From: Giardia muris
Taxonomy: Eukaryota; Fornicata; Diplomonadida; Hexamitidae
Assembly: GCA_006247105.1 (NCBI GenBank)
Contig: CM016927.1
Location: forward strand, 682,001-746,000
Direction: 5' to 3'
Length of the DNA stretch: 64,000 nt
Shown: in pieces, positions 46,501 through 53,621 of the stretch
Position numbering within the stretch: position 1 is the first letter of the stretch
Layout of the letters: every line of letters starts with the position of its first letter
Position numbers and translations under genes: made by a program
The notes under the pieces: generated by a model
What the model was told of the DNA's origin: nothing
The model's database searches: none
What the model saw: the letters and a program-made list of their open reading frames with translations, nothing else

Positions 46501-49500
46501 TTCCGAGACGTCTCGGGGTTCGGAGCTAAGGATGCAGGGTCTATGTCACGAATCGCAATCCCTAGAAGTTCGTCGGGCTTCGACGCGTCCGGTACGTTAC
46601 AGACGTAATACCGAAGCTGAGACATCCACTCGAAGTCGGAGGTCCTCGAGATCTTCGCGGCGACAAGGTTCGCCACCGTGTCTCGGTTGTGAACATCCAG
46701 CGTCAAGAGAGCTGCAAGAGTCTTAGCCTCAAGCTTCGTGAGCCCCTGACGGACGAGGTCGGTGAGGGATGAAAGCTGACTCTCTTGTTGCGCGTAGAAG
46801 GCCTCGATCCTCCCCTCCTCGATCGCAGCCTCCGTATCCGAGCAGAAGAAGAGCTGGCTCGCGGCGAGAACGCCCTGCGCAAAGAAGTGGCGGACCCACT
46901 GGGACCGACCCGCGATCCCGCCCTCAACCCAGGCGTCCTGGTACGCAATGATCGCCTCGAAGATCCGTTGCCGAACGGTCCTGATCATCATCTTCTCAAG
47001 GTTCCCCATCCAGACCTCGACAGAACCCTTCGGATACAAAGGCTCCGAGAACTCTACCCACTCGCCCTCGTGAGAGAACATCCCCGACATCTGGTAATCC
47101 TGCTCCTCAGGCGCAAACTTGATGCGGTTGATGTTCTCGAAGCACGAGCGGAAGTAGGGCTGCACGCAATTCGGGTCGCGTGTCTGAGAAAGGATCGAAA
47201 GAAGCTCCGCATCCGAGAGGAAGTAAAACCGAGGGAAGGCCTGGCGCTTCGACTCCAAGTAGTCCGAGAGCCCCTTCTGGACAGTCTCGAGGATCTTATG
47301 CGACTCCTGAAGCTTCGGGAGCAGCTTGTCCGTATCGAGACAGATGGTCATCACGTTCGGGGTCTTCGCGACGCTGGCCATCAGCTTCCGCCAGACCGTG
47401 TCGACCGAGCGGAAGTTCTTCGACTCTGCAGGGAGCTGCCGCGAGATGTCAGGGGACGAGAAGACGGGCTCCAAATATAGCCATTGTTGTTGCACGAGAA
47501 GCCAGACCTCGATGATCTCGGAGATCAAGGAAAGTCTCCGCTCCCAGGAGGCGATCTGCTCCTCGAAGTACTTCTTGAACGGTGAGAAGCTCATAGTTTG
47601 GACCAGGGTGATGTTGTCGTCCAGCTTCTGGATGATCTCGTCGATCGCCCGGAGAACGTAGGTGTTCGTGTTCGCATACTCGCTGAGGTCGAAGTTTATA
47701 TCCGCCCAGTCTGCTTGGAGGTTCTGCAGGACCTGCTCAATGGCATACTCCTTTGAGGCGATCTCCGAGACCTTCTGGATCAAATGAAGCTTCGATGACT
47801 CGTTCAGGCCTTGGATCTCGACGGCCTGGCGGAAGGTGTAGCCTACGGGCTGGGTATTGAGCTGCTCGATCTGCTCGGCCGTGTATTCGTGATAGTCCGT
47901 TTCGGAGTCGGCATCGTCATTGATGTCCTCATCCGCTCCGTTCGCCTCGTCCTGCTCACGTCGCGCAGTCTTGTCGCGGATCTCGAGGCCATTGATGTAA
48001 CGAAGACAGGAAAGGTCTACACCGAGCTCGCGTGATATCCGGTTCCAATGCCTCTTCCGCATCCCAACGTTCCGCATAGCCATAAGCAGCGGGACGTAGA
48101 GCTTGAAGTCTGCGATCTGGTTTTTGACCGTCTCGGCGATCTCCTTCGCATTCCCCGTCCCCTCCTTGAGCGAGCGGATCGTCTTGGCGATATTCCGGTA
48201 CGCCTGGTCGACACCCTTCTCAATCGCCCCCGCATCGACAGAACGGAAGTCGTCGTCCATGGCCGAGTTGTAGAGGGTGTTATATTCATTGATCGTGCGC
48301 CAAAGAGTATTGGTGGGTTCGAAGTCGCGGATCAGCTGGTCAAGCCGCGAGTAGTCCGTGGGCGGTAGCTCCATGATAAGCTCCCGCTTGTTGAAGAGCC
48401 TCGCCTTGTCCTGCAAGCGAGTAAGCTGGCGTGCCACCTGCTCCGCGTCCTCCGCCGCCGCGGCGTAGTCCGCCAGGTTCGTGTACTTGAGGGGGAAGCC
48501 GCTGACCTGCCGGCTGCAGTTCTCAAGCGTCTTCTCGAGCGATTGCTGCTGCTGGGCCTGCTCGTCCCGGAACTTCTCGCGGTCGAGGGTAAGCGTCTCC
48601 ATCGTCTTCCCAACAAGGTTCCGGATGTCAAGCGGGTAGGACATTGTTTTGTAACGCTGCTGGATGACCTGGTTCGTTTGAGTGACGAAAAGGTCGTCGA
48701 GGATCGAGTAGTACTCGAGCATGACGCCGATGTTCGCCTTCATGCCGTTGATCAACCCGTCCACCTTCGTCTTGACGAACTCCTCCGTCGCAGAGACCTC
48801 CTCGATATTCTTGTTCTTTCGCGAGAGCCGCTTGTGGATCGCGAAGTACATCTGGCTGATCATCGTCGCCTTCTTCCCTGCAATGTCAGAGACAATCTCC
48901 TGGGTCAGCTCGGCTAGACGTGCGCACTTGTTTGCGAGGAAGTTCCTGACCCCGGCGTTCCGGACGACGAAGAGTCCGACGTGGATAGCCTCGGGGATGC
49001 TGAGAAAGATGTCTTTCTGGTGTGCCAGCTGCTCGTTGACGATCGTGCGCAGATCCGCGGGAGACAGGGGAGTTGCCGCTTGAATTGCGGCCTGCATCGT
49101 ATGAGGGAGCGTCGAGAAGCCCTCGATCTCCGACGGGTCACTTCCTCCCTCATCCTTCTTCGAGTCAAGGCCAACCTTCAGATAAAGTTCGGCTCGAAAG
49201 CGGATCGTTGAGGCCCACTTCTCCTCGTCCAAGAGGAGAAGCTCCGTATACTGCGAGAAGCACTTCAGATAGTCCGCCAGAGGAGCAATCGCCTTCTCGA
49301 CGTACTCCACCAGGTCTGTCCGTGCCTGAACGAACATCTCCTCCTGAATAGAGGGAGACATGATACTCGCTCGGTCAGCCCAGATAATATCCTGGAGGAC
49401 GAGAGGCTCGACCTCTCCGACGCCGGACGCGGCCGCCAGCCCGTTGTCGAACACCTGGACGACCGCGCTCACGAAGTCTGAGGGCTTTGTCCCATAGGCG

Positions 49501-51902
49501 ATCCCCTTGACGATCTCGGGAAGCGCTGGCTCGGGGGCAGCCTCGGGGACCGATACCTTTGTCGCAGTCCCGGGACGGGTTGAACGGCGCGACCGCTTCG
49601 AAGGGGGAGGTCGCTCCTCTTGCCGCTGTTCGGGCTGATTCTCCTTAAGATTAGCAGCATCCTCGCGATCACTGTCGACCTCGGGGTCCTTCCCCTCTGC
49701 GTCGTCCTCGAGATTGATCGGCTCCTCCTCCGCGACGGCCGAGACTCCGTAGATATACGTGCCGTTCAGGCGGGTCAGGATCGTCTTGTCCTCGTTCCCA
49801 ATCGGGACGTCAAGGATATTGACCGCGATCGCGAAGAGCGGATGGCGATAGCAGGTGAGGTAGCCGTCCTCCGGTTCGCCCTCGACAGTTCTCGTCGCCA
49901 GCATGTTATCGGGGTGGATGGAGTTGACAAGCGCGGTCGAACGGCACGTCACGCGCCAAAGCGCTCCGATCCGGAACATCTCGACGTATTGGCGGCACGA
50001 CACCTCCGCGAGAAAGCGAAGCGTATCCGCCATGCAGATGGTCACGCGCCGGAAGAGCCGCCGGAGTTTGGACGCTTCATAGACCTCCTTCGACTTGACG
50101 GTGATGTCATACCAGCCCTTTCCGCACCGTTGCAGGGCGTCCGTGATCCCTGTCCGCAAGTTCCCCGTCCAGGTCTCCTCGAGGTATTGCTTTATCTGGC
50201 GCGCGTGGGCCGCCTGGGTGGCACGGAAATCGTCAAGAGTATAGGTCTTGACCGCTAGGGGGAGTGTCGGACTCCCAGTCTCTGCCGTCAGCAGGTAAAG
50301 ACTCTGTGCACAACGGGAGCTGTCAAAGTCTTGAGGCTCAAGACTAAAGAAGTTCTCCGCGAGAGAGTGCCGCTGAGCCGCTGTATCTGTAACACGACGC
50401 GAAAGGATCTTGTGTACCTCGCCGCTGAGGCAATGAAGAGCACGGATCGCTTCCGGGCTTGTCAGGAAGGAGCCAAACGCAATGCTCTCCCGCGCCTGGC
50501 GGAAACGCCGCTTTAGGTATTGCCCAATGGAGTAGCAAACGGAATCCGGGGTGGCCTCTTCGGGGGTTCCTGTGATGAAGCTCGCCTCGTTACAGGGCGC
50601 GAGGAGTCGTGTGTAAATCGCCATGGCTCGCTCTCCGCTGAGGTACGCGGAGATATGCGCGTGCTGCAGGCTGTCAACGGCATGCTCGAGGCTCAGCTCC
50701 GCAACAAGTCCCGGCTGTCTCTGCAGCGAGAACTGGAAGATAACTCTGTTCTGGCTCGCGTAGAAGCTCCGCATTACGTCGTCTCGAAGTTCTCCAAAGA
50801 CCGTGTCAACAACGCGCGCCCGGAGCCGCTCAAGGGTCTCCGGCTCGAGTGTGAGGACCTTGCGAGCCAGGAAGAACGGGACCGCCCGACGCTGGATATC
50901 GTGCCAGAGCGAGTCCGAAAACTCGAAGAGCCCGCTGATTGGCATCGCGTCGACATACATGTTATAGCGGAGTAGAGCCTCGGTCTGGTTACGGAGAAAG
51001 ACGGCCTGCCGCAGGCGCTCCGCATAGATACGCGGGTCTTCACCCCAAAGGAAAACGTAAAGCCTAGGGATCCATAGCCTCCGCGTGGGATCGTCGCGAA
51101 GAATGCAGAGGAAGCGATCGTCATACGGTGCGCCTGGCGGCGGGTGCTTCTGTCCGATCACAGCAACGCGCACCCATGTTTTGTCGAGGAGGGCCTGCCC
51201 ATACAGCGCTTTGACAGTGCGTGTCCGCCCGCCCTGGTCGGCGAGTTCGTATGTCTTCGCAACGGACCACCATGCATCCATGGTACGTGTATCAAACTCC
51301 GCGTCGTCGAAGAGCTCGAGAGGGATGTGCGCCTCCTCCCCTGCCCCATCATCTTCGTACAATTCTGTAATGGCTTGGAAGAGCTCGACCGAGTTGATCG
51401 CCGCAAGCTCCCTGCGCTTCCGTTCGAGGGCGATCGACCGTGGAAGCGTCCCAGGAACTGTCTTGTATGGGACGCGGATAATGGGGTCAGCCATGAAGTG
51501 AAGCGTTTCCGATGTCGTGTCGGACGTTGTCTCGGCGCTCTGCACGCTCAGAGGGGCGGCAACCGTCGTCGTGGAGACGATCCCCGCCGTCGGCTGATGG
51601 TTGACAAGTCCTGATGGTGTCGCTGAATTGATCGATGGGGCAACCGTGCGCAATCGCTTTGAGGAGAAGGGCTTCGGCTTGTCCTCTATCCCACTCCCGC
51701 CCGGCTGCGTTGCAAGAGGGAGTCTGTCACGAAAGGGTGAGTTTTGCTCCGGAAGGGTTGAGGGCACTGCAACTCCATCGGCCGCCGAGGGCCGCGAGAA
51801 AACCCCGATACTGTGCGCGGAAATGGGCGATTTGGCCCGCAAAGCCTCGTTAGGGATCGCAGACCCAACTCCCATCGCAGAGAGATCATCGTGGGAATCC
51901 AT
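37521..51902 (-). CDS. Axonemal dynein heavy chain, inner-arm single-headed type
   Basis: A single uninterrupted frame encodes 4793 residues from ATG 51902 (GATAGAAA before it). The motor has four P-loops: GPAGTGKT (about 1867), GQTSSGKT (about 2156), GQTGTSKT (about 2639) and GLGGSGRSS (about 3017). The coiled-coil stalk and microtubule-binding tip lie near 3290-3540. The C-terminal domain ends with LSTTGHSTNF and RGVALFAAL. AAA1 wording (EGLDYKAMGKFF, ARTG-free FDEFNRIDIEVLS) and GPLGYNIPYDF resemble the DNAH1/3/7/12 class of inner-arm dyneins rather than outer-arm chains. The P-loop 1 position is about 500 residues further from the N-terminus than usual for that class: the first 130 residues are Ser/Pro-rich, and an acidic-basic insertion (DREDAANLKENQ, SKRSRRSTRPG) lies near 770-800. 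The protein drives flagellar bending. Confidence 0.95.
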   Translation of the reverse strand: MDSHDDLSAMGVGSAIPNEALRAKSPISAHSIGVFSRPSAADGVAVPSTLPEQNSPFRDRLPLATQPGGSGIEDKPKPFSSKRLRTVAPSINSATPSGLVNHQPTAGIVSTTTVAAPLSVQSAETTSDTTSETLHFMADPIIRVPYKTVPGTLPRSIALERKRRELAAINSVELFQAITELYEDDGAGEEAHIPLELFDDAEFDTRTMDAWWSVAKTYELADQGGRTRTVKALYGQALLDKTWVRVAVIGQKHPPPGAPYDDRFLCILRDDPTRRLWIPRLYVFLWGEDPRIYAERLRQAVFLRNQTEALLRYNMYVDAMPISGLFEFSDSLWHDIQRRAVPFFLARKVLTLEPETLERLRARVVDTVFGELRDDVMRSFYASQNRVIFQFSLQRQPGLVAELSLEHAVDSLQHAHISAYLSGERAMAIYTRLLAPCNEASFITGTPEEATPDSVCYSIGQYLKRRFRQARESIAFGSFLTSPEAIRALHCLSGEVHKILSRRVTDTAAQRHSLAENFFSLEPQDFDSSRCAQSLYLLTAETGSPTLPLAVKTYTLDDFRATQAAHARQIKQYLEETWTGNLRTGITDALQRCGKGWYDITVKSKEVYEASKLRRLFRRVTICMADTLRFLAEVSCRQYVEMFRIGALWRVTCRSTALVNSIHPDNMLATRTVEGEPEDGYLTCYRHPLFAIAVNILDVPIGNEDKTILTRLNGTYIYGVSAVAEEEPINLEDDAEGKDPEVDSDREDAANLKENQPEQRQEERPPPSKRSRRSTRPGTATKVSVPEAAPEPALPEIVKGIAYGTKPSDFVSAVVQVFDNGLAAASGVGEVEPLVLQDIIWADRASIMSPSIQEEMFVQARTDLVEYVEKAIAPLADYLKCFSQYTELLLLDEEKWASTIRFRAELYLKVGLDSKKDEGGSDPSEIEGFSTLPHTMQAAIQAATPLSPADLRTIVNEQLAHQKDIFLSIPEAIHVGLFVVRNAGVRNFLANKCARLAELTQEIVSDIAGKKATMISQMYFAIHKRLSRKNKNIEEVSATEEFVKTKVDGLINGMKANIGVMLEYYSILDDLFVTQTNQVIQQRYKTMSYPLDIRNLVGKTMETLTLDREKFRDEQAQQQQSLEKTLENCSRQVSGFPLKYTNLADYAAAAEDAEQVARQLTRLQDKARLFNKRELIMELPPTDYSRLDQLIRDFEPTNTLWRTINEYNTLYNSAMDDDFRSVDAGAIEKGVDQAYRNIAKTIRSLKEGTGNAKEIAETVKNQIADFKLYVPLLMAMRNVGMRKRHWNRISRELGVDLSCLRYINGLEIRDKTARREQDEANGADEDINDDADSETDYHEYTAEQIEQLNTQPVGYTFRQAVEIQGLNESSKLHLIQKVSEIASKEYAIEQVLQNLQADWADINFDLSEYANTNTYVLRAIDEIIQKLDDNITLVQTMSFSPFKKYFEEQIASWERRLSLISEIIEVWLLVQQQWLYLEPVFSSPDISRQLPAESKNFRSVDTVWRKLMASVAKTPNVMTICLDTDKLLPKLQESHKILETVQKGLSDYLESKRQAFPRFYFLSDAELLSILSQTRDPNCVQPYFRSCFENINRIKFAPEEQDYQMSGMFSHEGEWVEFSEPLYPKGSVEVWMGNLEKMMIRTVRQRIFEAIIAYQDAWVEGGIAGRSQWVRHFFAQGVLAASQLFFCSDTEAAIEEGRIEAFYAQQESQLSSLTDLVRQGLTKLEAKTLAALLTLDVHNRDTVANLVAAKISRTSDFEWMSQLRYYVCNVPDASKPDELLGIAIRDIDPASLAPNPETSRNEVVSAARTYYQKTNNQVDMHVRQVQTVYPYGFEYLGNTSRLVITPLTDRIYITLTSALQNNLGGAPAGPAGTGKTESTKDLAKALAQPVIVFNCSEGLDYKAMGKFFTGLAMSGAWSCFDEFNRIDIEVLSVIAQQILTIQRAIINRQERFLFEGREISLKPTCAVFITMNPGYAGRVELPDNLKALFRSVSCMVPDYSLIAEIRLYSFGYKNAKILARKTTASFKLSSEQLSSQDHYDFGMRALNTTLQAAGNMIREYTKDGQLTVTEEQILLRAIKEVNVPKFLSNDVILFGNIIRDMFPGTESPHVDFSKLIDSVSFVLRSNQMGYMQAEPAFIHKIVEVYQTVLLRHGLMTVGQTSSGKTVALDSLAIALTQLNAAEYDARLATFNGLLRSNPEMTLAEADKIIPEDYTFMKAVIHRINPKSITMGQLYGEFDLVSHEWSDGILADLIRKSVAAYNQHTASIEQSMYLQNDGVTDKNVLTISQVNGPAFVRKFDHARQWLHICGPIDALWIESMNTVLDDNKKLCLTSGEIIALTNVISLVFEVEDLAEASPATVSRAGMIFFNGLDTVSLSAYVESWIDRLPEDIRLENAYAGAKAKKADKPESAQGTTRSRLGITEKRSEIATHFKALFDEFLASSLAFVATETQDLIKSCPQNLVLSTLKILDCFVREYKPNDFNVIEEAKIELLGRYLEPYFFFALAWGVGSNIANEEGRCKFDAWLRARILESGKLEEFPLPTTDANGAATMIYDYCFVYPAIDNATKMGMGGDETEETMGARWVPWMETIPPFSIDSLATGAQKTIEYQDIFVPTADTVRSTYLLRKLLTNGFPVLAVGQTGTSKTSVIKNYLLRGPASDVAINIPIFMNFSARTGVNQTQDFVDGKMEKRRKGIYGPVAGKKFILFVDDLNLPNKEQYGAIPVIELLRQFLDHGGWYDRDELFFKHIVDTYLVSAMGPPGGGRQAITNRMQRHMNFLTFPEMNDNGLRGIFNTIIDWWANRSFTTATAGEHAPSVQQVCTRLVDASLQVYNMARLELLPTPEKSHYVFNLRDLSKVFQGVLMVDALSVVSQIQDDGSTIPYGLQDIEKNLIRLWVHENMRVYYDRLIDDRDRTWFTELLDKKSQEVFNRGLRGDVLGDEPPEDLLFGDFLNLQQTSRPYREIRDMKALGQVLTDSLNDYNDQNSKRMNLVFFKMAVSHLNRIARILRQPGGNCLLIGLGGSGRSSLGRLAAFLAEYDVFTIELRKNYGIPEWRDDLKKVLMTAGVDNKQIVFLFTDSMIVNEAMVEDINAILNTADIQNLYDPNDMEQIFTAVRPVCVERGIQPTKIALFDAYLTRVKANIHLVLTFSPSAALRTRLRNFPSLVNCCTLDWFTGWPDEALVDVGRSVYNYELIDQGVTCFPDSPQSEFLNKYLDEQFAKVEDEGERKRQKAALQQSIIKVCMTFHVSIETWSLKYKEEAGRLNHITPTLYLTLLSTFARLLQVQYNKINEYRLQLQSGLHKLLDTQEMVAKMQEDLTALQPVLEKTQKEVEAMMVDLEKDKTEADKTRQVVAKEKQIAADKRDECEAIKNDAERDLAEAIPALEAALEALKSLKVSDLSELGHYTSPPYGVKLVMEAVCQFFGVKGNRMADKDKPGQYIEDYWDPSKKLLSDPRGLLDKLLNYDRDNIKPDVIKKIQKYIVDPEFVPKEIEKKSKAAMAMCSWVHAMNKYYHVAKQVEPKRQKLAGAEAELQVVQQNLDKLVAELNEVEAKIAQLEAQFNGALEKKEELTRQVDETGLKLQRAEKLISGLGGEKDRWTNQLAEMGERLSTILGDCLFSAGCVVYLGAFTSEFRAKIARSWLSAMDGLNIPRTPGEHLNLRGILSDEVEIQSFHVNGLPSDNHSTENALFMYNSDKYPLLIDPQGQGTKFIRNMERDNSLTVCKASDKDLLRAIENAIRFGKPVIIINLLEDIDPALDTILQKQVYKDGNSLVIKLGDQVIPYNPNFRVYLTTSLPNPKYSPENAVKVLVLNFAINESGLEEQLLATVVNRERQDLESMKSQLVVSNSRMRQDLKALEAKILRMLSESTGDILSDESLIETLSQSQKTSQEIAAKVAESEQTEKEIDTARELYRPVATRASVLYFCCCDMAAVDSMYQYSLQWYVNLFVQAIADAEQADELDARLKNLIDHFTYYLYTTICRSLFEAHKLLFAVLVAIRIKHQAGGLSLNELKYLLIGSASAKAPRPNPCPEWLPERSWINICGMDSVSPTFDGFSNSFSSPAAQKVWREMFESPAPDSCPFPEPYEGTLTPFQRFLPLMCIRPDKIIAYSRTFIEQELGPRFNEPQLFNLELSFKDSNNVTPLLFILSSGSDPMADLFRFADEMRMSRKMQSISLGQGQGAIASQLITQGVERGSWIILMNCHLAVSWMPELEKIIEQLGSDPSNVHRDFRLWLTSMPSEQFPVSILQNSVKMTNEAALGMRNNVLRTYSSLNDKILNETIQSGDSQKIEIFKKLVFAMAVFHAVTQERRKFGPLGYNIPYDFTTGDLDMCYRQLGLFLESYSAVPYDVLQFLFGKINYCGRVTDYNDETCLTTILRDYLTPEALVTGYDFSRMNDPEVLAVKQLPDGLNYKDCLEIIREQVPNDPRPELFGLHVNAAITCDNQAVQSMLNELIKLQPKDSKSDAKGEAESGGDTAGAGEGARAETPDSNALLLGQAQQLLDRCPALFNIDEVSAKYPTKYEESFNTVLVQECMRYNKLITSIRRSLQELQRAIQGFSVMNTELEQLADSLVRNKTPALWLKHSYPCLKPLSSYYADLLDRIDFIRVWIEQGIPVCFWISGFFFTQGFLTGCLQNYARKYVIAIDQLGFKFRVTDVMVNGTNYRSEGAQLLESIDGLHKENPDGCYVYGLYMEGARWCMKNGTIQESFPRELYCRMPVIHFLPDELGKPIDPEVARRTYRCPAYRTLARAGVLSTTGHSTNFILPIELPVEADDSSKWTKRGVALFAALND

Positions 51903-52061
51903 TTTCTATCCGGATTCTGACTTACCAGTCACCAGTCATAACATTCTCTCGTAGGCTTCTAACCACCCGATACCAGTCACTAATGGTCCGGTCTGACCTA
52001 AGCTGCTTCAGTCCGTATTCACAACTCCCATTTCTTCACTCAAATCCACATTACTGCAGAG

Positions 52062-52190
52062 CGAGATATCCAGAGCCAGAACGGGAAGACGGCGTACCAG
52101 TACGCCCGTTACCCGAGCAGCACGGTCCCCTACGAGACGCAGCAGCAGATCGTCGCGTACCTCGAGGAGGCGGCCGCGGCCACCTACTAG
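52062..52190 (+). pseudogene. Remnant 3' end of an ankyrin-repeat (21.1-type) gene
   Basis: In frame with 52080, bases 52062-52187 encode RDIQSQNGKTAYQYARYPS and, after it, STVPYETQQQIVAYLEEAA, followed by TAG (52188-52190). The composition (GKTAYQYA, then a Pro and a helix) is that of the last ankyrin repeat and C-terminal cap of the ankyrin-coil-ankyrin proteins. Compare GRSPTYYVRYCNANVPPQT at the end of the gene at 8797. The frame extends back only to a TAA at 51999-52001, has no ATG, and upstream of about 52060 the composition changes to non-coding. An AGTGAA poly(A) signal still overlaps the stop. I read this as the surviving tail of a lost gene. Confidence 0.72.
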
Positions 52191-52194
52191 TGAA
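52189..52194 (+). other. Poly(A) signal AGTGAA of the ankyrin remnant
   Basis: AGTGAA overlaps the TAG stop of the ankyrin remnant, as at several intact genes here. Its survival suggests the decay is recent or only 5'-sided. Confidence 0.5.
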
Positions 52195-52222
52195 CTGTCC
52201 GCCTAAGGCAGAGAAGCTGGGG

Positions 52223-52228
52223 TTCACT
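52223..52228 (-). other. Poly(A) signal AGTGAA of beta-tubulin
   Basis: Read on the minus strand, AGTGAA begins eight bases after the beta-tubulin TAA stop, a standard position for the Giardia signal. Confidence 0.65.
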
Positions 52229-52235
52229 CGGGCGC

Positions 52236-53579
52236 TTAGGCGTACTCCTCGCCGAAGTCCTCCTCCTCCTCGAACTCGCCCTCCTCCTCGATTCCGGCCT
52301 CTTGGTACTGCTGGTACTCGGAGACGAGATCGTTCATGTTCGACTCGGCCTCGGTGAACTCCATCTCGTCCATCCCCTCTCCAGTGTACCAGTGAAGGAA
52401 GGCCTTGCGACGGAACATCGCCGTGAACTGCTCCCCGACGCGCTTGAAGAGCTCCTGGATGCACGTCGAGTTCCCAATGAACGTCGAGGCCATCTTGAGC
52501 CCGCGCGGAGGGATGTCGCAAACGCTGACCTTCACGTTGTTCGGGATCCACTCGACGAAGTACGAGGAGTTCTTGTTCTGGATATTGAGCATCTGCTCGT
52601 CGACCTCCTTCGTCGACATGCGCCCGCGGAACATCGCAGCGGCGGTGAGGTAGCGCCCGTGGCGCGGATCGGAGGCGGCCATCATGTTCTTGTTGTCGAA
52701 CATCTGAGAGACGAGCTCGGGGACAGTCAGAGCACGGTAGATCTGGGAGCCACGGCTCGTGAGAGGAGCGAACCCGACGAGGAAGAAGTGGAGGCGCGGG
52801 AACGGAATCAGGTTGACTGCAAGCTTGCGCAGGTCAGCGTTGAGCTGGCCAGGGAAGCGGAGGCAGCTCGTGCATCCTGACATGACAAGAGAGACGAGGT
52901 GGTTGAGGTCACCATACGTCGGGCACGTCAGCTTGAGCGTGCGGAAGCAGATGTCGTAGAGGGCCTCGTTGTCGATGCAGAAGACCTCGTCGGCGTGCTC
53001 AACGAGCTGGTGGACGGAGAGCGTCGCGTTGTACGGCTCGACGACTGTGTCCGAGACCTTCGGAGAGGGGACGACGGAGAATGTGCACATCATGCGGTCG
53101 GGGTACTCCTCGCGGATCTTCGCGATGAGGAGCGTCCCCATCCCAGCTCCCGTACCACCACCGAGCGAGTGGCAGATCTGGAAGCCCTGGAGGCAGTCAC
53201 ACGCCTCGGACTCCTTGCGGACGACGTCGAGGACCGCGTCGACGAGCTCGGCACCCTCCGTGTAGTGGCCCTTCGCCCAGTTGTTCCCCGCACCGGACTG
53301 TCCGAAGACGAAGTTGTCGGGGCGGAAGATCTGCCCGAAGGGGCCGGCGCGGACAGAGTCCATCGTTCCGGGCTCGAGGTCAACAAGGATCGCGCGGGGG
53401 ACGTACCTCCCGCCGGCCGCCTCGTTGAAATAGACGTTGATGCGCTCGATCTGGAGCTCCGAGTCTCCGCGGTACTCGCCGCTCGGGTCGACCCCGTGCT
53501 CGTCGGAGATGACCTCCCAGAACTTCGCACCGATCTGGTTGCCGCATTGGCCTGCTTGGATGTGAACGATCTCACGCAT
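52236..53579 (-). CDS. Beta-tubulin
   Basis: The 447-residue protein begins with [17 protein letters not shown], the beta-tubulin N-terminus that also serves in autoregulation, and carries the GTP-binding loop GGGTGAGMG (the more common form has Ser in place of the second Ala-type position). It runs without gaps through the family and ends in an acidic tail ([17 protein letters not shown]) used for polyglutamylation and motor or MAP binding. Beta-tubulin pairs with alpha-tubulin to build flagella, ventral disc and spindle. The start is ATG 53579 after CTTAAAAATCC. Its promoter must fit in the 37 bp before the lysyl-tRNA synthetase stop. Confidence 0.99.
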   Translation of the reverse strand: MREIVHIQAGQCGNQIGAKFWEVISDEHGVDPSGEYRGDSELQIERINVYFNEAAGGRYVPRAILVDLEPGTMDSVRAGPFGQIFRPDNFVFGQSGAGNNWAKGHYTEGAELVDAVLDVVRKESEACDCLQGFQICHSLGGGTGAGMGTLLIAKIREEYPDRMMCTFSVVPSPKVSDTVVEPYNATLSVHQLVEHADEVFCIDNEALYDICFRTLKLTCPTYGDLNHLVSLVMSGCTSCLRFPGQLNADLRKLAVNLIPFPRLHFFLVGFAPLTSRGSQIYRALTVPELVSQMFDNKNMMAASDPRHGRYLTAAAMFRGRMSTKEVDEQMLNIQNKNSSYFVEWIPNNVKVSVCDIPPRGLKMASTFIGNSTCIQELFKRVGEQFTAMFRRKAFLHWYTGEGMDEMEFTEAESNMNDLVSEYQQYQEAGIEEEGEFEEEEDFGEEYA

Positions 53580-53615
53580 GGATTTTTAAGTCCCAGGAAT
53601 TGGGAAGGAGAGGAA

Positions 53616-53621
53616 TTCACT
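53616..53621 (-). other. Poly(A) signal AGTGAA overlapping the lysyl-tRNA synthetase stop
   Basis: On the minus strand the last Lys codon and TGA stop read AAGTGAA, so AGTGAA overlaps the stop codon, within 40 bp of the beta-tubulin start. Confidence 0.6.

Larger units (their letters stand above)
51903..52235. other. Gene-free interval between dynein and beta-tubulin 3' flank
   Basis: This 333-bp stretch is the longest without an intact gene. Its left part holds the dynein 5' flank (TTTCTATCC next to the ATG) and a short repeated string (ACCAGTCAC at about 51925, again near 51972). Its right part holds the ankyrin-gene remnant (52062-52190) and the beta-tubulin poly(A) signal. Confidence 0.7.
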
